DNA from: an uncultured Flavobacteriales bacterium
GTDB lineage: Bacteria; Bacteroidota; Bacteroidia; Flavobacteriales; Crocinitomicaceae
DNA length: 23,719 nucleotides
Assembly: GCA_946886545.1 (NCBI GenBank)
Contig: CAMPIU010000003.1
Location: 1-23,719, forward strand
Reading direction: 5' to 3'
A model generated the notes under the pieces. That model was not told the origin of the DNA and did no database searches. It was given only the letters and a program-made list of their open reading frames with translations. Shown here piece after piece: positions 8,757-16,841 of this stretch (the stretch's first letter is position 1; every line of letters begins with the position of its first letter). Made by a program: the position numbers and the translations under genes.

Positions 8757-10193
8757 TTAATGATTATGAGTATCGTGGTCATCGTGTCCGTGACCGTTTT
8801 TTGCAAAATAAGGGTGAACCGGAGCGGTATCGTTCTTATATGATTCACCTGATGATTTCAAAATTGTTTTCAATTCGTTCAACGCCAATACAGGGAAGAA
8901 ACGTGCAAACAATAAGAAGAATACGAAGAACAAACCAATCGTTCCGACGTATACACCTAAGTCAATATGACTCGGGTAGTGCATAGACCAGGATGATGGT
9001 AAGTAATCACGGTGAATGGAAGTAACGATAATTACATAACGCTCGAACCACATACCGATGTTTACAACAATCGAAATAATGAATGTAAACAACAAGCTTC
9101 TGCGTAATTTCTTGAACCACATCAATTGAGGTGAAACCACGTTACATGTCATCATCGACCAGTATGCCCACCAGTACGGTCCTGCTGCTCTGTTGAAGAA
9201 TGCATAAGCTTCATATTCTACTCCTGAATACCAGGAAATAAATAACTCGGTGATATAAGCTGTACCTACGATCGAACCTGTAACCATGATTACAATGTTC
9301 ATATACTCAACGTGTCTTGTATGGATGTATGCTTCCAGCTTCATCGCCTTACGCATTACCAGCAAAAGTGTTTGTACCATCGCAAATCCTGAGAATACAG
9401 CTCCCGCTACGAAATACGGAGGGAAGATGGTTGTATGCCATCCCGGAATAACCGATGTGGCAAAGTCAAAGGATACAATGGAGTGAACCGAGAACACAAG
9501 TGGTGTTGCAACTCCTGCAAGTACAAGGGAAACCAATTCGAAACGGTTCCAGTGCTTAGCGCGGCCCGACCATCCGAAAGAAAGAATGGAGTACATCTTC
9601 TTTGGAATCGGTTTCTTCACTCTGTCACGGATTGTAGCGAAATCAGGAATCAAACCGATGTACCAGAATACCAGTGATACGGAAAGATACGTTGAGATCG
9701 CAAATACGTCCCATAACAACGGTGAGTTGAAGTTTACCCACAATGAACCGAAGTGGTTTGGTAATGGAAGTGTCCAATAACCTACCCATAAACGACCCAT
9801 GTGAATTAACGGGAACAAACCTGCCATGAATACCGCGAAAATTGTCATCGCCTCTGCAGAACGGTTGATCGCCATTCTCCATTTCTGACGGAACAATAAT
9901 AATACAGCTGAGATCAGCGTTCCGGCGTGACCGATACCTACCCACCAAACGAAATTGGTAATATCCCAAGCCCATCCAACAGTTTTGTTTAGTCCCCAAA
10001 CTCCGATACCTGTTCCTAACAAGTAAAAGATACATCCTACTCCGTATAATCCGATAACCAAAGCGATACCGAATAAAATGTACCACATGCGTGGTGCTTT
10101 ATCCTCAATCGGCTTACATACGTCCTCGGTAATCTCGTGATACGTTTTGTGACCTAATATGAGGGGTTCACGAATTGCAGCTTCCTTATGCAT
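8757..10193 (-). CDS. actC: Alternative complex III subunit ActC (NrfD-like, quinol-binding membrane subunit)
   Basis: ActC is the NrfD/PsrC-like membrane subunit thought to bind menaquinol next to the Fe-S end of ActB, and it may also take part in proton transfer. The 478-residue protein has about ten membrane helices starting near residue 36. Conserved polar membrane residues include His131 in GLFPLIHMGRLWVGYW, Asp162 in LLWDVFA, and His237/Asp243 in VHSIVSFDF. The last 18 residues are His/Asp-rich (GHGHDDHDTHNH). It follows actB by 20 bp. The first 35 residues are a polar N-terminal arm, as in other ActC proteins. The individual quinol-site residues are inferred from the family and not proven here. 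Confidence 0.94.
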   Translation of the reverse strand: MHKEAAIREPLILGHKTYHEITEDVCKPIEDKAPRMWYILFGIALVIGLYGVGCIFYLLGTGIGVWGLNKTVGWAWDITNFVWWVGIGHAGTLISAVLLLFRQKWRMAINRSAEAMTIFAVFMAGLFPLIHMGRLWVGYWTLPLPNHFGSLWVNFNSPLLWDVFAISTYLSVSLVFWYIGLIPDFATIRDRVKKPIPKKMYSILSFGWSGRAKHWNRFELVSLVLAGVATPLVFSVHSIVSFDFATSVIPGWHTTIFPPYFVAGAVFSGFAMVQTLLLVMRKAMKLEAYIHTRHVEYMNIVIMVTGSIVGTAYITELFISWYSGVEYEAYAFFNRAAGPYWWAYWSMMTCNVVSPQLMWFKKLRRSLLFTFIISIVVNIGMWFERYVIIVTSIHRDYLPSSWSMHYPSHIDLGVYVGTIGLFFVFFLLFARFFPVLALNELKTILKSSGESYKNDTAPVHPYFAKNGHGHDDHDTHNH

Positions 10194-10213
10194 TAGACTT
10201 TAATTTTAAGCAA

Positions 10214-13200
10214 TTAATGATTTGACTTACTTTCATGTTTTTCAGCATGAGCTCCATGGCTACCATGATGCGCCTCTGCCGCCAACTTATCCAGATCAGC
10301 ATTCTCGTTATTACGAATCTTAACCTGATACCAAATATTTGGTTTAACACCTACTTCTTCCAAAGCCTGGTAAGAACGCTTATCAGCTGAAACCTTACGG
10401 ATTTCAGAGTTTACGTCATTCCAGTCACCGAATGTAATCGCTCCGGCAGGACAAGACTCTGAACAAGCAGTCTGAACAGCTCCATCCTGAACGGTTGTGT
10501 TCTGAACTTTAGCATCCAATTTAGCTGACTGGATCTTTTGAACACAGAATGAACATTTTTCCATCACACCACGAGTACGAACTGTAACATCCGGATTCAA
10601 TACCATACGTCCTATATCGTCCTGAGCAGGGTTGATTTCAGTAAATTTCTTGTAAGATGGGTAGTTAAACCAGTTGAAACGACGAACCTTGTAAGGACAG
10701 TTGTTAGCACAGTAACGTGTACCGATACAACGGTTGTAAGCCATTTGGTTCAATCCTTCATTGGAGTGTGTTGTTGCTGCAACCGGACAAACCGTTTCAC
10801 ACGGAGCGTGGTTACACTGCTGACACAACATTGGCATGTGAACTACCGCAGGATTTGCTGTAGGAATTTCAGATTCAACATAATCCAAATGTCCTAAAAC
10901 AGGGTCCTTACGTGTTCCTACTGCGGCCTCTTCGCTTGAAGCGAAGTAACGGTCGATTCGCAACCAGTGCATTTCACGGCCTCTGCGAACCTCGTCTTTA
11001 CCAACTACCGGAATGTTGTTTTCCGACTGACAGGCAATGATACAAACTCCACAACCAAAACATTGGTTCAGGTCAATAGTCATTCCCCAACGGTGACCGA
11101 TATGTTCTACCGGATGCGCATCCCATAAATCGAATTCTGAAATCGGAACTTCACCTTCATGTGTGTGTAACACGTGTTTGTGATTGTATGTTCCTGGCTC
11201 TTCGTTCTGGTAAATATCTAAAGTAGTTTCCTTCACAATTGAGTTACGGGACATCACCGTGTGGTGAATCTGCGTAGCAGCGATCGGGTATTTTCCTTTT
11301 GCGATTTCTGATGTTAATGTACCGGTAACATTGTTTTGGTATGTTCCGTTTTCCCAAGTAAGGAAACGGAATGCATTTTTACCAACCGATACTCGGTGAC
11401 CTTTCTCATCTAGTTCGAAACCTCCGTACTCTTTCGTTACGAAAGCAGCATTTCCGATCTCTTCGTTTCCTTCTCCACGTCCGTAACCCAAAGCGATACC
11501 GATAGTACCTGGAGCTTGTCCCGGTGATGGATAAACAGGAAGTGTGATCGATTGATTTCCAACTTTTACAGTTGCCATGTTCAATCCGTTCTCCTGGTCG
11601 AAAGTAGTTGCATAACCATCTTTCTTCATGGTCTCAGGAGACATGGTAATGTAGTTATCCCAGGTAACTTTTGAAATCGGATCCGGCAACTCCTGTAACC
11701 ATGGGTTACCTGCCATATCCCCGTTTCCGATACCTGCTTTTTGATACAATACTACTTCAAGGGAACCTGATTTCGGTAATTTCCCGGAAACTTTACCCAT
11801 AGCTGCATCGTTAAACGCAACAGGAGCTCCTGGCATTACAAAATCTTCGTTACAGCTATTGTGAATAGCCATTTCCCAATAGGTATTGAAGTCTGTATAT
11901 TTCGTTTGCATTGGGAAACCGTACATTTCCCAATTCTTTTGAATGTATTCGTATGCTACACGCGAATCTTTTCCTCCGCGGTTCTTCAAGCCTGCCCAAA
12001 CTAACAAAGACTCCATGGAAGAAGCTGTGTCAAACAAAGGACGGATAGTAGGTTGAGCGATTGCGTAGTGACCAGCCTTCGGGTTGAAATCCATCCACGA
12101 TTCCAAAGCGTGGTGGTCAGGAGCAATGTATGTACATTTTGAAGCTGTCTCATCTCCGTAAGAAGATAATGACACAGTCAATTTCACTTTATCAAGAGCT
12201 GCTGCGAATTCTTTTCCGTTCGGCAAGTTATAAACAGGATTTGCTCCAAGGAAGAAGATTGCATCCGGACCTTTTCCTGCAATAACATCAGAAACCAATT
12301 GCTGCATTTTCGCATCCTCGGATTTGAACATTTGCAATTGTTTGTCAAAAAGGATGGTTTTTCCGTAAGCTCCTAATACGCTGTTCAATTTATTCGTAAG
12401 GATCTGAATCGCTTTATTATTGGAACCGGAAACAACTACCGACATTCCTTTGGAAGCTTTCAATGCTTTAACCGCAGCATCTGCAACGGCTTGAGCTTCT
12501 TTCGGCAAAGCAGAAGAAACACCTGCGTTCACTCCGAATTTTCCAAGGATATAAGACAGTACGTTTGCATGCTCACTTGGTTTGATCATTCCACGGTAAT
12601 CCGCGTTCGATCCGGTGATTGACATAACTGACTCAAACTGGAAGTGTTTGTTCATCCATTCTCCGTCAGGATTACGGCGTTTTCCATAATCAGCAGAGAA
12701 CGCATTTCCAAGTAACCATGTACTTAAGAAATCTGCACCAATACTAACGATTGTTTTAGCTTGTGTGAAATCATAATCAGGAATAGCACGCATTCCGAAA
12801 GATTCCAAATTCGCTTCACGCATTCCTGCGTAAGAAATTGCATCGTATTGGATCAGGTTAAAGTTTGGATGAATAACAGGCATACCTGTTTCATCTTTCA
12901 CTTCCCCGTAAATACTTGTAGATAAATCTGCAATTGCACCTTGCATAGAAGGCGAAATCACCGAATTAGCAACAAATGCAACTTTACCGTTCGATTTCTT
13001 GATATCAGATAAAGCTGCTTTTACAGCTCCATCCAGCTTATCCCATGAAATATCCTTTCCTTTGGATTGCGCCGTTTTTAATCGTGCACTATCATAAAGT
13101 GAAAGAACAGACGATACGATCTGAGGAGTCAATGCTCCTTGCGTAAATCCGAAATCTTTATTCCCTTTAATATAAATAGGTCGACCCTCACGTGTTTTAA

Positions 13201-13525
13201 CAACAATACTTGCATATGCGTTTCCATCGTAATAAGTGGAAGCATACCAAGTCGCAACACCAGGTGTTACGTTCTCTGGTTTAACAACGTAAGGAATAGC
13301 TTTAGTAACCGGTGCCTCACAAGCTGCAACTGTTGCAGCTGCAACACTGAATCCTAAGAATTTCAAGAAGTCACGACGTGCCGTAGATGTTTCAGCAAGT
13401 TGATCATCACCTAAGAATTCGTCAACAGAAACAGACGGTGAAAACTCACGATCTCTTGACTCAACGAATGCTGGTGTTTCATGCAATTCATCAAGACCTT
13501 TCCAATATTTTTTTGACATAGCCAT
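10214..13525 (-). CDS. actB: Alternative complex III subunit ActB (Fe-S subunit fused to inactive molybdopterin-like domain)
   Basis: ActB is the large periplasmic electron-transfer subunit of alternative complex III. It is 1103 residues long. A twin-arginine-type leader lies unusually deep (TARRDFLKFLGF, Arg50/Arg51) and is followed by a possible lipobox ending at Cys69. Residues 85 to about 760 resemble a molybdopterin oxidoreductase fold but serve a structural role in this family. The C-terminal ferredoxin-like part shows four cluster motifs: Cys822/825/828/832; Cys901/904/909/913; Cys933/939/943; and Cys991/994/1021/1025. In the third, the expected extra Cys is Thr936 (CIGTRYC), which predicts a [3Fe-4S] cluster; the others are [4Fe-4S]. 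The C-terminus is His-rich (HHGSHGAHAEKH). It lies 27 bp after actA. A second ATG at 13519 is an equally possible start. Confidence 0.96.
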   Translation of the reverse strand: MAMSKKYWKGLDELHETPAFVESRDREFSPSVSVDEFLGDDQLAETSTARRDFLKFLGFSVAAATVAACEAPVTKAIPYVVKPENVTPGVATWYASTYYDGNAYASIVVKTREGRPIYIKGNKDFGFTQGALTPQIVSSVLSLYDSARLKTAQSKGKDISWDKLDGAVKAALSDIKKSNGKVAFVANSVISPSMQGAIADLSTSIYGEVKDETGMPVIHPNFNLIQYDAISYAGMREANLESFGMRAIPDYDFTQAKTIVSIGADFLSTWLLGNAFSADYGKRRNPDGEWMNKHFQFESVMSITGSNADYRGMIKPSEHANVLSYILGKFGVNAGVSSALPKEAQAVADAAVKALKASKGMSVVVSGSNNKAIQILTNKLNSVLGAYGKTILFDKQLQMFKSEDAKMQQLVSDVIAGKGPDAIFFLGANPVYNLPNGKEFAAALDKVKLTVSLSSYGDETASKCTYIAPDHHALESWMDFNPKAGHYAIAQPTIRPLFDTASSMESLLVWAGLKNRGGKDSRVAYEYIQKNWEMYGFPMQTKYTDFNTYWEMAIHNSCNEDFVMPGAPVAFNDAAMGKVSGKLPKSGSLEVVLYQKAGIGNGDMAGNPWLQELPDPISKVTWDNYITMSPETMKKDGYATTFDQENGLNMATVKVGNQSITLPVYPSPGQAPGTIGIALGYGRGEGNEEIGNAAFVTKEYGGFELDEKGHRVSVGKNAFRFLTWENGTYQNNVTGTLTSEIAKGKYPIAATQIHHTVMSRNSIVKETTLDIYQNEEPGTYNHKHVLHTHEGEVPISEFDLWDAHPVEHIGHRWGMTIDLNQCFGCGVCIIACQSENNIPVVGKDEVRRGREMHWLRIDRYFASSEEAAVGTRKDPVLGHLDYVESEIPTANPAVVHMPMLCQQCNHAPCETVCPVAATTHSNEGLNQMAYNRCIGTRYCANNCPYKVRRFNWFNYPSYKKFTEINPAQDDIGRMVLNPDVTVRTRGVMEKCSFCVQKIQSAKLDAKVQNTTVQDGAVQTACSESCPAGAITFGDWNDVNSEIRKVSADKRSYQALEEVGVKPNIWYQVKIRNNENADLDKLAAEAHHGSHGAHAEKHESKSNH

Positions 13526-13552
13526 AATCTTTGTTCTACTGTTCGAGATTGA

Positions 13553-14890
13553 TTAATAGTGACATTTAGCACATTCCCAACCACCTAATTCTTTAACCGT
13601 TACTTTTTTGTCCTCAAGGAACTTGTTGTATAATTTTTTGTCTTTTAACAAACGGTTATGTATTTCATTGTAATAGTTGCTTCCTTTTGAATCCAATGAC
13701 CCCGCAGAAATTTCTTTCTCAGCGTGACATTCGATACACCATCCCATCGTCAATGTTGCTTTCGTCAACGGAACGTTTCCTTCAATTTTATTCAATTCTG
13801 ATACCGGCTGAACTTTCGCAGTTTCATTCATCTTGGTCATATCACCATGACATTGTTTACAATCTACCTGACCTGCAACAACGTGCTGCTGGTGATTGAA
13901 ATAAACGTGATCAGGCAATACGTGAACTTTATTCCAGATAATCTCTTTTGTCTTCCCGGAATACTTTTGTGTTGTCGGATCGTATCCTGCAGCAGCATAA
14001 ATCTTCGCAATCTTCTCTTGTTGCTCCGGAGTGTTTCCGTTGATTTGCTTGTGACAGTTCATACAAACATTCACCGTTGGAATACCCGCAGTTTTACCAT
14101 CGATAGCCGAATTGTGACAATACTTACAATCGATCCCGTTCTTACCCGCATGGATATCGTGAGGGAATGCAATCGGCTGAGATGGCTGATAATCTTCCAA
14201 TACACCAATCGAGTATAAAGAAAGGAAGAGTGAAACAATCAGTGAAAGTGTAACCACCAATCCTCCAAGACCAACATAACGCTTATACTTCCAAGCCCAT
14301 GCTTTAAATTCCTGTCCGAATGACAACTCTTCGTTTATAGAATGACCCTCATGTTCTTTTGTTGCATTTTTCAACTGACGGCGAACTCCGCCAACAGCCA
14401 TAATGATCACAACAAACACAACACCCATCAGGATCCAAACCCATGACAGGCTATCTTCTTCAACCTCACCAACAGCACCGCCGTCAACGGCAACACCACC
14501 TGCAGCATTAGCAGGATCGCTTGGATCAGGCTGAGAATCTACCCAGTCAAAAATCGCATCAATTTCTTTTTGTTTTCCTGCTAAATCAGGAAATGTATTC
14601 ATCGCAGTCGACTTTACACCGGCAACCTGCTTTGCATAAGGATCTGACGCAGCAGCAGCATTCCAGTTAGCTACCCACTGATAAATTGATCCTTCCTTAG
14701 CGCCACCCGCAATCCATTTATCACGGACTTTAAATAGCTTAGGGCCTGTACCATCTTTGTGAGGAGCGTGGCATGTTGCACACTTTGCCTTGAATAAGGC
14801 TCCGCCATCTTGAGCGAAACTGTCAAATGCACCAACAACAAATACTGTTGAAAGCGCACCGATACACCATTGTTTTATACTTCTAAACAT
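13553..14890 (-). CDS. actA: Alternative complex III subunit ActA (six-heme cytochrome c)
   Basis: ActA is the multiheme cytochrome of alternative complex III and the first gene of the operon. It is 445 residues long with a signal peptide at 1-26. A monoheme cytochrome c domain follows (CATCH at 37-41, likely Met97 ligand in TAMNTFP), then an Ala/Gly/Asp linker and two membrane helices at about 149-167 and 206-229. The C-terminal pentaheme domain has CKYCH 255-259, CMNCH 276-280, CKQCH 344-348, CIECH 385-389 and CAKCH 440-444. The last heme motif ends one residue before the C-terminus, so the protein is complete. The pentaheme part matches the ActA first described from Rhodothermus; the extra N-terminal heme domain could act as a tethered shuttle to the oxidase (inference). 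Confidence 0.95.
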   Translation of the reverse strand: MFRSIKQWCIGALSTVFVVGAFDSFAQDGGALFKAKCATCHAPHKDGTGPKLFKVRDKWIAGGAKEGSIYQWVANWNAAAASDPYAKQVAGVKSTAMNTFPDLAGKQKEIDAIFDWVDSQPDPSDPANAAGGVAVDGGAVGEVEEDSLSWVWILMGVVFVVIIMAVGGVRRQLKNATKEHEGHSINEELSFGQEFKAWAWKYKRYVGLGGLVVTLSLIVSLFLSLYSIGVLEDYQPSQPIAFPHDIHAGKNGIDCKYCHNSAIDGKTAGIPTVNVCMNCHKQINGNTPEQQEKIAKIYAAAGYDPTTQKYSGKTKEIIWNKVHVLPDHVYFNHQQHVVAGQVDCKQCHGDMTKMNETAKVQPVSELNKIEGNVPLTKATLTMGWCIECHAEKEISAGSLDSKGSNYYNEIHNRLLKDKKLYNKFLEDKKVTVKELGGWECAKCHY

Positions 14891-15166
14891 CTGATTATTA
14901 GATATTTTTGTTTCTACAATTCGTTGTCAACACTATGTTAACACAGCAATTAACGTTGGCAAATTTAGAAGAATAAGGCCATTCCGTGACAGTTTTATGA
15001 CAAATTCTGCACCCGTTTTTTTAATTTAAAATGATTCTAAATAACATTGTTCTTTCACATTTCTTAACAATACCCTAATTTGCTACAACTTACACCCGTT
15101 TCTGGTACCTGCATGCTTATTTTACGGCACGATTTTTTTATACAAATTCAGCAAATTCGGTTTGAA
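14891..15166. other. Divergent intergenic region between actA and the SPOR gene
   Basis: This AT-rich region separates two divergent genes and must hold both promoters. The plus-strand promoter at 15167-15197 and the minus-strand -7 box at 14960-14967 are listed separately. No open frame, RNA gene or long repeat stands out. Regulator sites may exist, but none could be identified by eye. Confidence 0.5.
14960..14967 (-). promoter_or_regulatory. Candidate -7 box for the act-cox operon
   Basis: On the minus strand the sequence TAAATTTG fits the Bacteroidota -7 consensus TAnnTTTG. It lies about 70 bp before the actA start and would give a leader of roughly 60-65 bases. No clear TTG -33 box is found 19-21 bases upstream; the nearest upstream TTG is about 33 bases away. 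It is the only consensus -7 match on this strand in the 323-bp gap. Confidence 0.4.
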
Positions 15167-15197
15167 TTGAACACATGCAAAATTTCAATTAACTTTG
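15167..15197 (+). promoter_or_regulatory. Bacteroidota-type promoter for the SPOR-domain gene
   Basis: A TTG at 15167-15169 and TAACTTTG at 15190-15197 are separated by 20 bases, matching the -33/-7 pattern of the Bacteroidota housekeeping sigma factor. Transcription would start near 15203, about 10 bases before the ATG. Confidence 0.65.
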
Positions 15198-15213
15198 CCC
15201 AAAGATCTTTGCT

Positions 15214-15594
15214 ATGGAAAAATTGATTTTGATTACAGCCCTATCCTTCATTTCTTGTTTTGGAAATGCCCAGGTAACTATTATAAAGGATGGCAGAATT
15301 GATGATTTGGTGAAAGCTCAGGGTCAGTCTGCAACTCCGGAAATGAACGGATACCGCCTCCAATTGGCTTTCGATACAAACAAATCGTTTATTGATGAAG
15401 CACGTTCAAAATTTGCCTCCATGTTTCCGAAAGTAGACACTTACGTAGAGTTTGTGGCTCCGCACTATTTTTTGAAGGTGGGAGATTTCAGAACGCAGCT
15501 GGAAGCAGAAAAAGTAAAAGCATCCGCAAATCAGCAATTTCCTACCTGTTTTGTAGTAAAAGAAAAAATCAATTTACCTCGCATTGATCAATAA
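15214..15594 (+). CDS. Small exported SPOR-domain protein
   Basis: This 126-residue protein has a signal peptide at 1-19 (LSFISCFGNA then Q). Residues about 46-115 form one SPOR-like domain: GYRLQLAFD starts the first strand, and APHYFLKVGDFRTQLEA is the typical second half. SPOR domains bind denuded glycan strands of peptidoglycan, often at the division site, so a periplasmic cell-wall role is likely. There is no membrane anchor beyond the signal peptide and no other domain, so the protein is little more than a bare SPOR module. Cys16 lies in the signal peptide; a lipobox reading (FISC) is possible but weaker than plain cleavage. It is monocistronic, with its own promoter, and is convergent with the flavoprotein gene. 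Confidence 0.8.
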   Translation: MEKLILITALSFISCFGNAQVTIIKDGRIDDLVKAQGQSATPEMNGYRLQLAFDTNKSFIDEARSKFASMFPKVDTYVEFVAPHYFLKVGDFRTQLEAEKVKASANQQFPTCFVVKEKINLPRIDQ

Positions 15595-15692
15595 ATTGAA
15601 AATGGATAATAGAAAATGTAAAAGCTTTTCCACTTAACTTTTCGATTAATCAATTTGCGAATATCTTATCTTTTCAATTCTCAATTCTCAAT
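15594..15692. repeat. AT-rich element bounded by inverted AATTGAAAA ends (copy A)
   Basis: AATTGAAAA at 15594-15602 and its complement TTTTCAATT at 15671-15679 bound an 86-bp segment between two convergent genes. TCAATTC units continue to 15692. The left end (AATTGAAAATGGATAAT) closely matches that of copy B at 18020. The right end overlaps the last codons and stop of the flavoprotein gene. It may act as a weak bidirectional terminator; it may also be an interspersed repeat. Confidence 0.5.
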
Positions 15693-16840
15693 TTAATCGC
15701 TTTCCCTGCAACATATCCGCTGGAAACGCATCCCTGGATCAAATATCCGCCGGTCGGCGCATCCCAATCGATCATTTCCCCGGCAACAAATACCTTTGGA
15801 AACTGATTCAACTCCCCAAATTCAGAGATTTCAGAATTCGCTACTCCTCCGGCACATGAAATTACCTCCTCGATCGGTCTGAATCCTTTAATCCCGATTG
15901 GAAATTCTTTGATTGCTTTGGCAAGTTCCTTCGGATTCAGAAAGCGCTCTTTTGACACAAAATTCCGGATCCAGCTTGCTGCTACTTCACCTAATTTCAA
16001 TTCTTTTAGTCCTTGAGATGGATTCTTCGCCTTTTTTAAAATTTCAAACACTTTTTCACTGGTCATTTGAGGTTTTAAGTCCACTTTAAAGACCGGTTTT
16101 TCCATCTTTCTCAAGGCCGCATTAATGGCATAAGCCGGCTTTCCTTCCAAACCATAACTGGTACAAACCAGGTCTCCTGCACAACTTTGACTGCCGCAGA
16201 AAGTTCGAATATTTTTTAAAACCTTCCCCTCCAGGTCGCCCAGCCAGTTTTCATACAATACCAATCCGGAATTACTTGCCTGGAACTCTTCAATCTGAAT
16301 TCCTTTCTTCTCAAAAACCGGAACCCATGAGCCATCCGAACCGGTTACCGGCCAGGATTTTCCACCCAAGGCTAAAATGAGGTAATCGAAGTCCAGTTTT
16401 TCCTGTTCACCTTCTTTCTCAACAATAACTTGCTTTTCATTGAAGTCCACAAAGATGGTATTCATAATAAATTCCACTTTCGGAGCAAGAAATTCCTTCC
16501 ATGCATTCAGGACCTGGATCGGTTTGATTTCGTCTGCAGGAAAGATCTTCCCGGACGAACCTACTTTCGTTTCGATTCCTATTTGCTTCAGGAATTTGAT
16601 CCAATCCTTGTTTGAAAATTGCCTGATCGTTTTCTTGATCCATTCGGAGTCATACTTATCCCGGAATTCACTTGGTGTTTCCGAATGGGTCAGGTTAAAA
16701 CCTCCGTCTCCGGCAACCAGGAATTTTCTTCCCACACTGGCTTTCTGGTCCAGGAGCAAAATTTCACAATCGCTTTTCAACAACTGGGTGGCAGCCATCA
16801 ATCCTGCTGGTCCGCCACCTATTATAATTACGCGTTTCAA
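15674..16840 (-). CDS. HI0933/PP_4765-type FAD flavoprotein (putative NAD(P)/FAD oxidoreductase)
   Basis: This 388-residue flavoprotein has an N-terminal Rossmann dinucleotide-binding motif (IIIGGGPAGLMAA, residues 5-17), an acidic residue ending the second strand (Asp31) and the family segment KFLVAGDGGFNLTHS at 39-53. The C-terminal FAD motif is FVAGEMIDWDAPTGGYLIQG. The G-D-G-G-F form of the early motif points to the PP_4765-type subgroup and not to the YhiN/BaiN subgroup. The reaction is unknown. The only plausible start is TTG at 16840, because in-frame upstream codons contain no ATG and the glycine motif begins five residues later. This TTG lies one base after the purT stop, so translation is probably coupled. 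The last codons fall inside the AATTGAGAATTG repeat at 15674-15692. Confidence 0.85.
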   Translation of the reverse strand: MKRVIIIGGGPAGLMAATQLLKSDCEILLLDQKASVGRKFLVAGDGGFNLTHSETPSEFRDKYDSEWIKKTIRQFSNKDWIKFLKQIGIETKVGSSGKIFPADEIKPIQVLNAWKEFLAPKVEFIMNTIFVDFNEKQVIVEKEGEQEKLDFDYLILALGGKSWPVTGSDGSWVPVFEKKGIQIEEFQASNSGLVLYENWLGDLEGKVLKNIRTFCGSQSCAGDLVCTSYGLEGKPAYAINAALRKMEKPVFKVDLKPQMTSEKVFEILKKAKNPSQGLKELKLGEVAASWIRNFVSKERFLNPKELAKAIKEFPIGIKGFRPIEEVISCAGGVANSEISEFGELNQFPKVFVAGEMIDWDAPTGGYLIQGCVSSGYVAGKAIKLRIEN

Positions 16841-16841
16841 A

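Noticed and set aside
9643..10086. Minus-strand 147-codon frame inside actC
   Set aside because: Out-of-frame reading of actC membrane helices; Arg-rich and without any motif.
10214..13525. ActB as an active molybdenum enzyme
   Set aside because: Its place in the act operon and fused Fe-S domain identify it as ActB, in which the molybdopterin-like fold lacks cofactor; no Mo ligand residue is evident.
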